Shown here: in pieces, positions 24,753-36,101 of the stretch | How positions within the stretch are numbered: position 1 is the stretch's first letter | Layout of the letters: the number at the start of each line of letters is the position of its first letter | Assembly: GCF_000155615.1 (NCBI RefSeq) | Contig: NZ_DS989915.1 | Span: forward strand, 3,031,038 to 3,095,037 | Source of the DNA: Alcanivorax sp. DG881 | Lineage (GTDB): Bacteria > Pseudomonadota > Gammaproteobacteria > Pseudomonadales > Alcanivoracaceae | Length of the DNA stretch: 64,000 nt | Direction of reading: 5' to 3' | Made by a program: the position numbers and the translations under genes | The notes under the pieces: model-generated | The model's database searches: none | What the model was told of the DNA's origin: nothing | The model's input: only the letters and a program-made list of their open reading frames with translations

Positions 24753-25333
24753 CAGGGGGTATTGTTGCCTGCCAGGAAGCGCTGCATCTCGGGATCGTTG
24801 AGCATGCGGGTGATGGCGCCGCTGAGAATCTCGTTGACCATGGTCTGGTTGCGATCGGCGGTGGGGGTGAGCGGCAGGTCGTGGACCACGCTACTCTTGT
24901 AGGTGCCGGTGTGCACCACATCACCACGGGTGGCTTCGGCGAGAAGTGTCAGCGACAGGGTGACTTCGTTTACCACCGAGCCTTCCTCAGGCACGTAGTC
25001 CAGCTGTTCCAGGCGCACTTCCAGGCGGGTGGCGTCGGCACCGGCGTTGAAGGCGTTAAAGCCCTGGGTTTGCAGCCCTTTGCGCACGGCGTCTTCAATG
25101 GCGGCTTTCACGTCGTTGGCGGGCTGAACCAGGGCGGTTTCCTTGTAGACGCCGCCGCGGGTGCCGAAGGCGCTCTGGTCACGGGAATCCACAGCGATAA
25201 CCTGCACCGGCTGATTCTGGCCGATATTGGCCGCTTCAACGTCTGCCTTGGGGGTCACGTTGATCATCTGGGGGCTCAGGGCGCAACCGGCAAACAGGGT
25301 GGTCGCGGTCAAAATCAGGGCTGCACGCAGCAT
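24752..25333 (-). CDS. yajG: YajG-family lipoprotein
   Basis: 193 residues. The lipobox LFAGC places the lipidated Cys at residue 17. The mature part has the YajG pattern (NVTPKADV, VQVIAVDSRD, GTRGGVYKETA, VRLEQLDYVPEEGS), and the length is that of E. coli YajG. It is an outer membrane-associated lipoprotein of unknown exact role. It lies between ispB and the SelW-like gene, on the same strand as both. Confidence 0.9.
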   Translation of the reverse strand: MLRAALILTATTLFAGCALSPQMINVTPKADVEAANIGQNQPVQVIAVDSRDQSAFGTRGGVYKETALVQPANDVKAAIEDAVRKGLQTQGFNAFNAGADATRLEVRLEQLDYVPEEGSVVNEVTLSLTLLAEATRGDVVHTGTYKSSVVHDLPLTPTADRNQTMVNEILSGAITRMLNDPEMQRFLAGNNTP

Positions 25334-25355
25334 GGTAACTCCTTGGTCTGTACGC

Positions 25356-26327
25356 TCAGTAGGTACGCTTCAGCGACTCTTCCGCCAGGCGGAAGAGTGC
25401 ATCCTTGTAGGGTGAGGCAGGCACCTGGGCAATGGCCTCCAGGGCGATGCGGGTCTGTTCTGCCGCTTTGTCCACCGTATATTGAAGACCGCCGCTGGCC
25501 CGAACGGTTTCAACGATTTGTTCGAGATGCTCCAGTCCGCCGCTGCGAATGGCGTCCTTGATCAGGGTGGCTTGTTCGGGGGAGCCGTTGGCGATGGTGT
25601 AGATCAGCGGCAGGGTGGGCTTGCCTTCGGCCAGGTCGTCGCCCACGTTCTTGCCTAGTTCGCTGGCGTCACCCTGGTAGTCGAGTACGTCGTCGATCAG
25701 CTGGAAAGCGATGCCCAGGTGGCGGCCATAGGTGGCAAAGGCGTCCACATGATCGCTGACCTCGTCCGCGCCCAGCACGGCACCGGTTTCCGCCGCCGAT
25801 TCGAACATCTTGGCGGTTTTGTGGTGAATCACCCGCATGTAGTTCTCTTCGCTGGTGTTGGGGTCGCGCACATTGATCAGCTGCAGTACTTCCCCTTCGG
25901 AAATGGTGTTGGTGCTCTGGGAGAAAATGTCCAGCAGGCGCGGGTGGCGCAGGGCAACCATCAGTTGCAGGGCGCGGGAAATCAGGAAGTCGCCCACCAG
26001 TACGCTGGCGGCGTTGCCCCACACCGCATTGACGGTGGGGCGCCCGCGGCGCAGGTTGGATTCGTCCACCACGTCGTCATGGAGCAGGGTGGCGGTATGC
26101 AAAAACTCAATAATGGCGGCCACGTCCACGTGGCGATCGCCCTGATAGCCGGCGGCCCGGGCGCAAAGAATGGCGATCAGCGGGCGTAGCCGCTTGCCGC
26201 CGGATTGAATGATGTAATCGCCCACTTCGCGGATCAGGGGGACGTTGGAATCCAGGTGGTGACTGATAAACTGGTTCACCGCCTCGAAGTCGTCATCGAC
26301 GACGGCATAGATAGCCTTGAAATCCAT
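25356..26327 (-). CDS. ispB: Octaprenyl diphosphate synthase
   Basis: 323 residues, the same length as E. coli IspB. The first Asp-rich motif LLHDDVVDESNLRRG lies near residue 82 and the second, LIDDVLDY, near 208. It extends farnesyl diphosphate with isopentenyl diphosphate to make the ubiquinone side chain. The start MDFKAIYAVVDDDF fits the family. As in other gammaproteobacteria it is divergent from rplU-rpmA. Confidence 0.96.
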   Translation of the reverse strand: MDFKAIYAVVDDDFEAVNQFISHHLDSNVPLIREVGDYIIQSGGKRLRPLIAILCARAAGYQGDRHVDVAAIIEFLHTATLLHDDVVDESNLRRGRPTVNAVWGNAASVLVGDFLISRALQLMVALRHPRLLDIFSQSTNTISEGEVLQLINVRDPNTSEENYMRVIHHKTAKMFESAAETGAVLGADEVSDHVDAFATYGRHLGIAFQLIDDVLDYQGDASELGKNVGDDLAEGKPTLPLIYTIANGSPEQATLIKDAIRSGGLEHLEQIVETVRASGGLQYTVDKAAEQTRIALEAIAQVPASPYKDALFRLAEESLKRTY

Positions 26328-26442
26328 GTATTCAGGTCCAGACAAAGGGTGGCGCGACAGCGGGCAATGCTAGCAGTGGCTGGCGGGTAGTCAAGGAAAC
26401 CGCAGCCCGCGTGATCACTGGGTCAAGGCGGGCAGGAAAGGC

Positions 26443-26471
26443 TTGTAGGTCCTGGTTGCTTCGCGTACACT
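26443..26471 (+). promoter_or_regulatory. Candidate sigma-70 promoter for rplU-rpmA
   Basis: TTGTAG and TACACT with a 17-bp spacer, 120 bp before the rplU start. The downstream leader is long enough for the autoregulatory structures usual in ribosomal protein operons. Confidence 0.5.
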
Positions 26472-26591
26472 TCGCGACCCAATTTCATCCTCTGCCTGGC
26501 TTGCAAGTGGTGGTGACTGTTTCCCGCACTGTTACAGTGTTGTGGAGGCCGTGGATCGCCCGCCTGAGTGGAGTTGTGCTGGAGCACACAC

Positions 26592-26903
26592 ATGTACGCA
26601 GTAATCAAAACCGGTGGTAAGCAGTATCGCGTTGAAGAAGGCGATGTTGTTCGCATCGAGAAAATTGAAGTAGCTACCGGCGAATCCGTTGATTTCGACC
26701 AGGTGCTGCTGGTTGCCAATGGCGACGACGTGAAAGTCGGCCAGCCCATGCTGGATGGTGCCAAGGTAACCGCGGAAGTGCTGGAGCAGGGCCGTCACAA
26801 GAAGATCAAGATTGTGAAGTTCCGTCGCCGTAAGCATTCCCGTAAGCAACAGGGTCACCGTCAGTGGTACACTGCGGTGAAAATCACCGGGATCCAGGGC
26901 TGA
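26592..26903 (+). CDS. rplU: 50S ribosomal protein L21
   Basis: 103 residues starting [18 protein letters not shown], the same length as the E. coli protein. The basic C-terminal segment [19 protein letters not shown] contacts 23S rRNA. It starts the rplU-rpmA operon, divergent from ispB. Confidence 0.98.
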   Translation: MYAVIKTGGKQYRVEEGDVVRIEKIEVATGESVDFDQVLLVANGDDVKVGQPMLDGAKVTAEVLEQGRHKKIKIVKFRRRKHSRKQQGHRQWYTAVKITGIQG

Positions 26904-26948
26904 TCCTTAAGACCTGATTTTTAGAAATTGAGTAGAGAGGATTGAGAC

Positions 26949-27209
26949 ATGGCGCATAAAAAAGCCGGTGGTAGTACTCGTAACGGTCGCGATTCGGAAA
27001 GTAAACGCCTTGGCGTGAAACGCTATGGCGGCCAGGTTGTTAGTGCAGGCGAAATCATTGTTCGTCAGCGCGGCACCAAATTCCACGCTGGCGTAAACGC
27101 CGGCATGGGCAAAGACCACACCATCTTTGCCAAGGAAACCGGTCGTGTGAAGTTTGAAGTCAAAGGCCCGCTGAGCCGCAAATATGTGGTAATCGAGCCT
27201 GTGGCCTGA
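26949..27209 (+). CDS. rpmA: 50S ribosomal protein L27
   Basis: 86 residues starting [20 protein letters not shown]. The mature-type N-terminus near the peptidyl transferase centre is encoded directly, without a cleavable extension. GAGAGGA lies upstream of the ATG, 45 bp after rplU. A structured repeat and a terminator follow. Confidence 0.98.
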   Translation: MAHKKAGGSTRNGRDSESKRLGVKRYGGQVVSAGEIIVRQRGTKFHAGVNAGMGKDHTIFAKETGRVKFEVKGPLSRKYVVIEPVA

Positions 27210-27225
27210 TCCTGAGGGATCGGTA

Positions 27226-27493
27226 AGAACCTGCTCGCGCTCTATACGCAACAGCGTTGCCACTGAAAAAGCCGCCAGGCAAGGCGTGAACCGTAGGGCC
27301 TGACGGGTCAAGTTCAAGGTTCACAACACAGCATGGCGGTTTTTTCAGTGGCAACCCGAAGGGCCGGGCCCCTTTTGCCGCCAGTCCGCGATTGCGATTG
27401 CTTATGTAGAATGACTACACGACACAAACGCAATCACGACCTGGCGACAAAATTGACTCCGGCGCTGCTGTGTATAGAGCGCGAACAGGTTCT
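27226..27493. repeat. Structured 268-bp intergenic repeat with nested inverted repeats
   Basis: Outer arms at 27226-27256 and 27463-27493 are complementary at 28 of 31 positions (AGAACCTG and CAGGTTCT at the tips). Inside, 27256-27277 and 27334-27355 are complementary at 21 of 22 positions (GTTGCCACTG and CAGTGGCAAC). There is no open reading frame of note. The nested arms and lack of coding suggest a MITE-like non-autonomous element between rpmA and its terminator. I believe similar sequences occur in other marine gammaproteobacteria but cannot confirm it. Confidence 0.75.
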
Positions 27494-27494
27494 C

Positions 27495-27530
27495 AAAGCC
27501 CCGTGAGGCTCTCGCCCGCGGGGCTTTTTT
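27495..27530 (+). terminator. Rho-independent terminator of rplU-rpmA
   Basis: AAAGCCCCG and CGGGGCTTT arms around a 15-nt loop, followed by a T-run. It is placed after the structured repeat and before obg, so obg has its own start of transcription. Confidence 0.88.
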
Positions 27531-27571
27531 GTATGTGTTTTCCGTGTTCCAAGTCGTACCTTATGCCGTAA

Positions 27572-28792
<1,221 letters not shown>

Positions 28793-28859
28793 TGAGAAGC
28801 TTTTGCTGCGCGAGCGGCAAGTATTATCAGATGTTCGGCCCCGGGAATAAGGAGTGAGC

Positions 28860-29990
28860 GTGGCGGATCGCCAGCGTTGGGTAATCAAGATAGGCAGTGC
28901 CTTGCTGACCAATGATGGCAAGGGGCTGGACTGCGCGCTCATGCAAACCTGGGTGGACCGCATGGTGGCGCTGCGTGAGCGCGGCATCGAAGTGGTTATT
29001 GTCTCATCCGGGGCGGTGGCAGAGGGGATGACCCGGCTGGGCTGGTCGGTGCGCCCGGATTCCGTGCATGAATTGCAGGCCGCCGCTGCGGTGGGGCAGA
29101 TGGGGTTGGTGCAGGCCTGGGAGTCCCGCTTTCAGCAGCATCAGTTGCATACCGCCCAGGTGCTGCTCACCCACGACGATCTGTCTGATCGCAAGCGCTA
29201 TCTCAATGCCCGCTCTACCTTGCTGACCCTGCTGGGGTTTGGTGTGGTGCCGGTGGTGAATGAGAACGATACCGTGGTCACCGACGAAATCCGTTTTGGG
29301 GATAACGATACCCTGGCGGCGCTGGTGGCGAATCTGGTAGAGGCGGACCGGCTGCTGATTCTCACGGATCAGGAAGGTCTGTTCGATGCGGATCCGCGCA
29401 ACAATGCCGATGCTAATCTGATTCGCGAGGCCCAAGCCTCGGACCCTACCATTGCCCGTGTCGCTGGTGGCGGCGGTTTATTGGGGCGCGGTGGTATGGC
29501 CACCAAGGTGCGGGCTGGCAAGTTGGCCGCTCGCTCGGGTGCGATTACCACTATTGCCTCCGGGCGTAGCCCGGAAGTGCTTATCGAGTTGGCGGATGGT
29601 CAGGGGCCGGGTACGACGTTGTTGCCGGATACCTCGCCCATGAACGCCCGCAAGCAGTGGTTGGCCGGGCATTTGCAGATGCGCGGGCGCCTGGTGCTGG
29701 ATGCCGGTGCGGTGGCGCGTTTGCGTGATGGCGGCTCGAGCTTGCTGCCGGTGGGAGTGGTGGATGTGTTTGGCCAGTTTTCCCGTGGCGAGATGGTAGC
29801 GTGTGAGGATGAGCAGGGCGAGCGGATCGGCTGTGGCCTGGTGAATTACGATGCGGCGGATGCGCGCCGAATTTGCCGCAAGAAGAGCGCCGAGATCGCA
29901 GAGGTTCTGGGCTTCATGAATGAGGAAGAGCTGATCCATCGGGATAATCTGGTGGTGTTTGACGCCGGAAGCCTGACGCCGGAGGCTTGA
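28860..29990 (+). CDS. proB: Glutamate 5-kinase
   Basis: 376 residues. The N-terminal amino acid kinase domain ([45 protein letters not shown]) catalyses ATP-dependent phosphorylation of glutamate, the first step of proline synthesis. The C-terminal PUA domain starts near residue 285. GTG 28860 is the start, because AAGGAG ends 5 nt before it; the GTG at 28854 overlaps that site. The family normally ends at HRDNLVV. Here nine extra residues (DAGSLTPEA after VVF) and the stop are encoded by heptad repeats from 29961 on. Confidence 0.95.
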   Translation: MADRQRWVIKIGSALLTNDGKGLDCALMQTWVDRMVALRERGIEVVIVSSGAVAEGMTRLGWSVRPDSVHELQAAAAVGQMGLVQAWESRFQQHQLHTAQVLLTHDDLSDRKRYLNARSTLLTLLGFGVVPVVNENDTVVTDEIRFGDNDTLAALVANLVEADRLLILTDQEGLFDADPRNNADANLIREAQASDPTIARVAGGGGLLGRGGMATKVRAGKLAARSGAITTIASGRSPEVLIELADGQGPGTTLLPDTSPMNARKQWLAGHLQMRGRLVLDAGAVARLRDGGSSLLPVGVVDVFGQFSRGEMVACEDEQGERIGCGLVNYDAADARRICRKKSAEIAEVLGFMNEEELIHRDNLVVFDAGSLTPEA

Positions 29991-30080
29991 CGCGAAGAAG
30001 CGAGGAGCGAGTTTCGAGAAGCGAAAGGCAAGACCGGTTTGGATTTTCGAAACTCGCTTCGCAACTCGCTACTGATTTTC
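29961..30080. repeat. Heptad inverted-repeat element, mixed B and A families, overlapping proB
   Basis: Eleven heptads in one phase run from 29961 to 30037. The first ones are of GACGCCG type; from 29996 they change to AGAAGCG/AGTTTCG type. The right array runs from 30046 to 30080 (CTCGCTT, CGCAACT and so on). AGCGAGTTTCGA at 30006-30017 is a perfect inverted match to 30047-30058. The proB stop TGA lies inside the fourth and fifth heptads. The element sits between convergent proB and rpsT, next to a bidirectional terminator. Confidence 0.8.
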
Positions 30081-30082
30081 AG

Positions 30083-30119
30083 ACATAAAAAAACCGGCTC
30101 AAGGCCGGTTTTTTTATGT
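30083..30119. terminator. Bidirectional Rho-independent terminator
   Basis: ACCGGC and GCCGGT arms, with a run of A before and of T after, so it works for both proB (+) and rpsT (-). The flanks ACAT and ATGT extend the symmetry. Confidence 0.93.
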
Positions 30120-30130
30120 CCACCAAGGGA

Positions 30131-30397
30131 TCAGGCAGCCATCGCCTTGATCTTGGTGTTCAGGCGGCTCTTGTGACGAGCGGCCTTGTTCGGGTGAAAC
30201 TTGCCCTTGCGGGTGGCTTTGTCCAGCACAGACACCGCTTGGTTATAAGCTTCCTGAGCGCTGCCTTGGTCGCCGGACGCAATAGCCGCGTTCACCTTCT
30301 TCAGGTATGTGCGCACCATGGAGCGCATCGCTGCGTTGTGCTGACGGCGATTTTCCGCCTGACGCGCACGCTTGCGTGCTTGCGGTGAGTTAGCCAA
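30131..30397 (-). CDS. rpsT: 30S ribosomal protein S20
   Basis: 88 residues, basic and helical, starting MANSPQARKRARQAENRRQHN and carrying the conserved HPNKAARHKSRLN near the C-terminus. Convergent with proB and divergent from murJ, as in related genomes. AGGAGCAGGACC precedes the ATG. Confidence 0.98.
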   Translation of the reverse strand: MANSPQARKRARQAENRRQHNAAMRSMVRTYLKKVNAAIASGDQGSAQEAYNQAVSVLDKATRKGKFHPNKAARHKSRLNTKIKAMAA

Positions 30398-30643
30398 GGT
30401 CCTGCTCCTATCTAAAATTCGAGGTCAAATTCGGTTTACGACACTGGCCCTGTGGGCCGACCTGAGTATTGGAAGCCAATCTATGGTCAAAAAACACACG
30501 GGTCACGGTCTAAAGACGCGCAACTATGCCGATCAAGGCGGCCTGTGTCAATGGGAAAAGCCTGCTGAAATGATGATTGGCATGCGCCTCTCTGGCGGTT
30601 TGGGTGGCCTTTCGTTAACCTTCACCGGTTTCCTGGAGCGACC

Positions 30644-32209
30644 ATGACTGATACCCCCGAGCAACCCCCGAAAAAGGCAGGTTTACTGGCCTCCACCGCC
30701 GTGGTGGCGACCATGACCATGCTGTCGCGGGTGCTGGGGCTGGTGCGTGATGTGGTGATCGCCCGAATGCTGGGCGCGTCCGCCGGCGCCGATGCCTTTT
30801 TTGTGGCCCTGAAAATTCCCAATTTCCTGCGCCGGTTGTTTGCCGAAGGGGCCTTTAACCAGGCCTTTGTGCCGGTGCTCAGCGAATACCGCAGCAGTGG
30901 CAGCATGGCCGCCACGAAATTGCTGGTGGACCGGGTAGCCGGCACCCTGGGGGGCACCCTGGTGCTGGTGACGTTGGTGGGTGTGCTGGCCGCGCCGGCG
31001 ATTATCTGGGTGTTTGCACCCGGTTTTGGCGATGATCCGGTAAAAAGGGCGCTGACGGTAGAGATGCTGCGCCTGACGTTCCCTTATCTTTTCTTTATTG
31101 CGCTGACGGCGTTCGCCGGTGGCATCCTCAATAGCTGGAACCGCTTTGCCGTGCCGGCTTTCACTCCGGTATTGCTGAACCTGAGCCTGATTGGCTGCGC
31201 CCTGTTTCTGGCGCCGCATTTTGCCGAAGACCGCATGGCGGTGGCGCTGGCCTGGGGGGTGTTGATCGCCGGGGTGGTGCAGTTGTTATTCCAATTGCCC
31301 TTCCTGGCCCGGCTGAATCTGATGCCGATTCCGCGCATGGGCTGGCGTGACCCGGGTGTGCGCAAGATCATGAAACTGATGGCGCCGGCCCTGTTCGGGG
31401 CGTCGGTCTACCAGCTCAACTCCCTGGTCAACACGATTCTGGCCTCCATGCTGGAAACCGGGTCGGTGACCTGGCTGTACTACACGGACCGGCTGATCGA
31501 GCTGCCGCTGGGCATTTTTGCGGTGGCCATTGGCACCGTGATTCTTCCCAGCCTGTCCAGCAAGCATGCGGATGCCTCGCCAGAGGCGTTCTCGCGCACT
31601 CTGGATTGGGCCATTCGCATGGTGCTGCTGATAGGCTTGCCCGCGGCGCTGGCGTTGTTCGCACTGGCCGAGCCGCTGCTGTCTACGCTGTTCCAGTACG
31701 GGGAATTTTCTGCCTTTGATGTGACGCAGACGGCGGCCTCGCTGCGGGCGTATAGCGCTGGGTTGTTGGCGGCCATGCTGATCAAGGTGTTGGCGCCGGG
31801 CTTCTATGCCCGCCAGGACACCCGCACTCCGGTGCGGATCGGGGTGTTGGCCATGCTGGCCAATATGCTGCTGGGCGCACTGCTGGTGTGGGAATGGCGC
31901 CATGTGGGGCTGGCCTCGGCCATGGCGCTGTCGGCCTGGTTGAATGCCGGGTTGCTGTATCTGGGGCTGCGCCGCAGTGGCGTGTACCAGCCTTTGTCGG
32001 GGTGGGCGCTGCAGTGGCTGCGAATGCTGCTGGCAGGGGCCGCCATGGTGGTGGCCTGCTACTGGCTGTCGTTGCAGACGACGGTGTGGAATGAGGCCGG
32101 GGTGTGGTTGCGGGTTGGTTGGTTGTCGCTGATTGTGGCGGCCGGCGTGGTGATTTATCTGTCGTCACTGGTGGTGTTAGGTTTGCGGGTGCGCCATCTG
32201 CGCCGGTAG
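30644..32209 (+). CDS. murJ: Lipid II flippase MurJ
   Basis: 521 residues with 14 predicted membrane helices. The conserved N-terminal stretch (STAVVATMTMLSRVLGLVRDVVIARMLG) and RRLFAEGAFNQAFVPVLSEY are typical MurJ. It moves lipid II across the inner membrane for peptidoglycan synthesis. It is divergent from rpsT and 83 bp upstream of ribF, the common rpsT/murJ/ribF order. The 246-bp divergent region must hold both promoters, but I see no single clear -35/-10 pair there. Confidence 0.96.
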   Translation: MTDTPEQPPKKAGLLASTAVVATMTMLSRVLGLVRDVVIARMLGASAGADAFFVALKIPNFLRRLFAEGAFNQAFVPVLSEYRSSGSMAATKLLVDRVAGTLGGTLVLVTLVGVLAAPAIIWVFAPGFGDDPVKRALTVEMLRLTFPYLFFIALTAFAGGILNSWNRFAVPAFTPVLLNLSLIGCALFLAPHFAEDRMAVALAWGVLIAGVVQLLFQLPFLARLNLMPIPRMGWRDPGVRKIMKLMAPALFGASVYQLNSLVNTILASMLETGSVTWLYYTDRLIELPLGIFAVAIGTVILPSLSSKHADASPEAFSRTLDWAIRMVLLIGLPAALALFALAEPLLSTLFQYGEFSAFDVTQTAASLRAYSAGLLAAMLIKVLAPGFYARQDTRTPVRIGVLAMLANMLLGALLVWEWRHVGLASAMALSAWLNAGLLYLGLRRSGVYQPLSGWALQWLRMLLAGAAMVVACYWLSLQTTVWNEAGVWLRVGWLSLIVAAGVVIYLSSLVVLGLRVRHLRR

Positions 32210-32260
32210 TGATTTCGCATTGTGGCGCCCGGGCGTGTGTCGTGGGCCTGCGCAACTCTG

Positions 32261-32266
32261 TATAAT
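32261..32266 (+). promoter_or_regulatory. Candidate -10 element for the ribF-ileS-lspA-fkpB-ispH operon
   Basis: A consensus TATAAT, 27 bp before the ribF start codon. No convincing -35 hexamer is seen at the expected distance, so the promoter may need an activator or be weak. Confidence 0.45.
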
Positions 32267-32292
32267 CGGGCGTCTTTTGATATGAGGGTGAG

Positions 32293-33276
32293 ATGCGACT
32301 GATTCGCGGCATTCACAATCTGCGCGACACGCATCGCGGCTGTGTGGCCACCATCGGCAATTTCGATGGGGTGCATCAGGGCCATCAGCGCATTCTGGAT
32401 CAGGTGATCGCAGAGGCCCGTCGTCGTGGATTGAAATCCACGGTGATGTTGTTCGAGCCGCAGCCCCAGGAGTTCTTTTCCCCGCAGACCGCGCCGCCGC
32501 GGCTGATGTCGCTGCGCGATAAGTTGATCGCCCTGCGCGAAGCCGGCGTGGATCAGGTGCTGTGTGTGCGCTTTGATGAGCGTTTCCGCTCACTGACCGC
32601 AGAGGCCTTTGTGAAAGCCCTGTTGGTGGATGGCCTGGGCGTGGAATATCTGGTGGTAGGGGATGATTTCCGTTTCGGCTGTGGTCGGGACGGTGATTTT
32701 GCCTACCTGCAACAGGCCGGCCAGCAGTTCGGTTTTGCGGTGACGGATACCGCTACCTGTGAGGTCGATGGTGAGCGGGTGTCCAGTACGCGCGTGCGGG
32801 CGGCCCTGTGTGATGGCGATTTCGCCCTGGCAGAGCGCTTGCTGGGCAGGCCTTTTGCCATCAGTGGGCGGGTGCGCCATGGTGACAAGATCGGCCGGAC
32901 CCTCGGCCTGCCCACGGTGAATCTGGCGCTGAAGCGGTTGCAGTCTCCCTTGCACGGCGTTTTTGCGGTGACGGTCACCGGCGCCGGGCTGGTGGATCAG
33001 CCAGGGGCGGCCAATATGGGCACGCGGCCTACGGTGAATGGCACGGAAAATCGCCTGGAGGTCTATCTGCTGGATTACAGTGATTCGGCGGGTGGGTCTG
33101 GTTCGGGCGACACGCAGCGCACGCATCAAGACAGCCTTTATGGCGCACACCTGACCGTGGCTTTTCGCCATTATGTGCGCCCGGAAGAAAAATTCGCGGA
33201 TCTGGACCAACTCAAGACTGCCATCCGGCAGGATGTGGACGCGGTTCGGGCTTTTTTTGATATGCCTACGGTGTAA
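32293..33276 (+). CDS. ribF: Bifunctional riboflavin kinase / FAD synthetase
   Basis: 327 residues. The N-terminal FAD synthetase domain has the nucleotidyl transferase motif [11 protein letters not shown] near residue 20 and [15 protein letters not shown] near 122. The C-terminal flavokinase domain has [12 protein letters not shown] near 203 and [11 protein letters not shown]. It makes FMN and FAD from riboflavin. A polar insert ([18 protein letters not shown]) before the last strands is longer than usual. First gene of an operon with ileS 11 bp downstream. Confidence 0.97.
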   Translation: MRLIRGIHNLRDTHRGCVATIGNFDGVHQGHQRILDQVIAEARRRGLKSTVMLFEPQPQEFFSPQTAPPRLMSLRDKLIALREAGVDQVLCVRFDERFRSLTAEAFVKALLVDGLGVEYLVVGDDFRFGCGRDGDFAYLQQAGQQFGFAVTDTATCEVDGERVSSTRVRAALCDGDFALAERLLGRPFAISGRVRHGDKIGRTLGLPTVNLALKRLQSPLHGVFAVTVTGAGLVDQPGAANMGTRPTVNGTENRLEVYLLDYSDSAGGSGSGDTQRTHQDSLYGAHLTVAFRHYVRPEEKFADLDQLKTAIRQDVDAVRAFFDMPTV

Positions 33277-33287
33277 TAAGCGGAATC

Positions 33288-36101
33288 ATGACGGACTACA
33301 AGGCAACGCTAAACCTTCCCCAAACCGGCTTTCCGATGAAAGCCGGCCTGTCCCAGCGTGAACCTGCGCGGCTCAAAGAGTGGCAGCAAAAACAGCTGTA
33401 CCAGAAGATTCGCGAGACCTTTGCCGGTCGGCCCAAGTTCATTCTTCATGATGGCCCTCCCTACGCCAACGGCGATATTCATATCGGCCACGCGGTGAAC
33501 AAGATTCTCAAGGACATGATCGTCAAGTCCCGCACTCTGGCGGGCTTCGATGCGCCCTATGTACCGGGCTGGGATTGCCATGGTCTGCCCATCGAGCTGA
33601 TGGTGGAGAAGAAAGTCGGCAAGGCCGGACACAAGGTGGACGCCGGTACCTTCCGCAAGAAATGCCGGGAATATGCCAGCAAACAGGTGGCCGGGCAGAA
33701 GTCGGACTTTATGCGTCTGGGCGTGTTTGGCGACTGGGATAACCCCTACCTGACCATGGACTTTGCCTTCGAGGCGAACATCATCCGCTCGCTGGGCAAG
33801 ATCGTGGACAACGGCCATCTGCAACAGGGCTTCAAGCCGGTGCACTGGTGTCTGGATTGCGCCTCCGCGTTGGCGGAAGCGGAAGTGGAATACGAAGACA
33901 AAACCTCGCCGGCCATCGATGTGGCGTTTCCGGTGGTGGATGTGGCGGACTTCGTTGCCCGCTCAGGCATTAAAGCCAGCGCTCCGGCGCTGGTGATCTG
34001 GACCACCACCCCCTGGACTCTGCCGGCCAACCGGGCGGTGGCAGTGCACCCGGAGCTGGATTATGTGCTGCTTTCCGGCGAGCAGGACGGCGTGGCCCGT
34101 GAGTTGCTGGTGGCTGAGGCGTTGGCCGATGATCTGGTGGCGCGCTGGGGGCTGGACAATGTGTCCCGTTCGACGACCGTCACAGGCAGCAAGCTGGAAA
34201 TGATGCCTTTGCAGCATCCCTTCCTGGAGGCCCAGGTGCCGGTCATCTTCGGTGAGCACGTTACCACCGACGCGGGTACCGGCTTGGTACACACCGCCCC
34301 GGGCCATGGTGCCGACGACTTTGTGGTGGGCAAGCAGTACGACCTGGATCCGATCAGCCCGGTGCTGGATAACGGCCTGTTCCGCGATGATCTGCCGGTG
34401 GTGGGTGGCCTGCATGTGAGCAAGGCCAACGAGCCGGTGATCGAGGCGCTGAAAGACAGCGGCAATCTGGTCAAGTTGGCGAAAATTGAACATAGCTACC
34501 CGCATTGCTGGCGTCATAAAACGCCGTTGATTTTCCGTGCGACGGCGCAGTGGTTCGTGTCCATGGATCAAGCGGGCCTGTTGCCCCGTGCCCGTCAGGA
34601 AGTCGACAAGGTGCAGTGGTTGCCCGAGTGGGGCAAGGCGCGCATCGAAGGCATGCTGACCGATCGCCCCGACTGGTGTATTTCCCGCCAGCGCACCTGG
34701 GGTGTGCCGATCGCCCTGTTCGTGAACAGGGAAACCGGCGAGCTGCATCCGCAAACCCCGGCACTGATCGAACAGGTTGCCGAGCGGGTGGAGAAAGAAG
34801 GCATTGATGCCTGGTTTGATCTGGAGCCGGCGGAGCTGCTGGGTGACGACGCGGATCAGTACAGCAAGGTCACCGATACACTGGACGTCTGGTTTGACTC
34901 CGGTGTTACCCATTATTGCGTGCTGGACCAGCGCGAGCAGCTGCGCGCGCCGGCGGACCTGTATCTGGAAGGCTCGGATCAGCATCGTGGCTGGTTCCAG
35001 TCGTCACTGCTGACCAGCCTGGCGATTCGTGATGCGGCCCCTTACAGCACCGTCCTGACCCACGGTTTCACCGTGGACGAGCACGGTCGCAAGATGTCCA
35101 AGTCGGTGGGCAACGTGATTGCCCCGCAGGAAGTCTGGAATGACCTGGGTGCGGATATTCTGCGCCTATGGGTCTGCGCCACGGATTACCGGGGCGAGAT
35201 GTCCGTGTCCAAGGATATCCTCAAACAGATGGGCGACAGCTATCGCCGTATCCGCAATACCAGCCGTTTCCTGCTCTCCAATCTGAGCGGTTTCGAGCCC
35301 GCCACGGATGCGCTGCAGCCGGAGCAAATGCTGGCGCTGGACCGTTACATTGTGGATCGGGCGCTGCAAGTGCAGGGCGAGATCAAAGACCTGTACGACG
35401 GCTATCACTTCCATCAGGTTTACCAGAAGCTGCATAACTTCTGCGCACTGGATTTGGGCGGTTTTTACCTGGATATCATCAAGGATCGCCAGTACACCAC
35501 CCAGGCCGATTCCGTGGCACGGCGCTCCTGTCAGACGGCTTTGTACCATATCGCCCAGGCGCTGGTGCGCTGGATGGCGCCGGTGCTCAGCTTCACCGCC
35601 GAGGAAATCTACGAGAACCTGCCTGGCGAGCGGCTCGATTCCGTGTTCCTGACCGAATGGTACGACGGCCTGTTTGCGCTGGCCGACGATGCCGATATGG
35701 GCCGGGCGTTCTGGGACAAGGTGCAGGACGCCAAGCAGGCAGTGAACAAGGCTATCGAAGGGGCTCGTGCTGCCAAGTTGATCAAGGGTAGCCTGAGTGC
35801 CGAGGTCGTGCTGTTTGTGGACGCCGAACAGGATGCGTTGTTGCAGCGCCTGGGTGATGAATTGCGTTTTGTCACCATTACTTCTGCCGCTGTGCTCAAG
35901 CCACTGGCGGAAGCGCCGGCGGAACTGGAAGACACTGCTGTGGCGGGATTGAAAGTACAGGTGCTGGCCTCGGATCACAGTAAGTGTGCTCGTTGCTGGC
36001 ATCACCAGCCGGATGTGGGCAGCCACGCTGAACACCCGGAACTGTGTGGGCGTTGTATCATCAATGTGGATGGTGACGGTGAGGTTCGACACTATGCCTG
36101 A
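33288..36101 (+). CDS. ileS: Isoleucyl-tRNA synthetase
   Basis: 937 residues, typical class I IleRS of the bacterial type. The HIGH motif appears as HIGHAVNK near residue 64. The CP1 editing domain includes [11 protein letters not shown] and TAPGHGADD, and KMSKS occurs as [10 protein letters not shown] near 602. A C-terminal zinc finger has CARCWHHQ and ELCGRC (four Cys). It charges tRNA-Ile and edits valine. The last 8 nt overlap lspA. Confidence 0.98.
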   Translation: MTDYKATLNLPQTGFPMKAGLSQREPARLKEWQQKQLYQKIRETFAGRPKFILHDGPPYANGDIHIGHAVNKILKDMIVKSRTLAGFDAPYVPGWDCHGLPIELMVEKKVGKAGHKVDAGTFRKKCREYASKQVAGQKSDFMRLGVFGDWDNPYLTMDFAFEANIIRSLGKIVDNGHLQQGFKPVHWCLDCASALAEAEVEYEDKTSPAIDVAFPVVDVADFVARSGIKASAPALVIWTTTPWTLPANRAVAVHPELDYVLLSGEQDGVARELLVAEALADDLVARWGLDNVSRSTTVTGSKLEMMPLQHPFLEAQVPVIFGEHVTTDAGTGLVHTAPGHGADDFVVGKQYDLDPISPVLDNGLFRDDLPVVGGLHVSKANEPVIEALKDSGNLVKLAKIEHSYPHCWRHKTPLIFRATAQWFVSMDQAGLLPRARQEVDKVQWLPEWGKARIEGMLTDRPDWCISRQRTWGVPIALFVNRETGELHPQTPALIEQVAERVEKEGIDAWFDLEPAELLGDDADQYSKVTDTLDVWFDSGVTHYCVLDQREQLRAPADLYLEGSDQHRGWFQSSLLTSLAIRDAAPYSTVLTHGFTVDEHGRKMSKSVGNVIAPQEVWNDLGADILRLWVCATDYRGEMSVSKDILKQMGDSYRRIRNTSRFLLSNLSGFEPATDALQPEQMLALDRYIVDRALQVQGEIKDLYDGYHFHQVYQKLHNFCALDLGGFYLDIIKDRQYTTQADSVARRSCQTALYHIAQALVRWMAPVLSFTAEEIYENLPGERLDSVFLTEWYDGLFALADDADMGRAFWDKVQDAKQAVNKAIEGARAAKLIKGSLSAEVVLFVDAEQDALLQRLGDELRFVTITSAAVLKPLAEAPAELEDTAVAGLKVQVLASDHSKCARCWHHQPDVGSHAEHPELCGRCIINVDGDGEVRHYA

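Noticed and set aside
29961..30080. CRISPR array
   Set aside because: The units are 7 bp, degenerate and contiguous, without spacers, and no cas genes are in the window.
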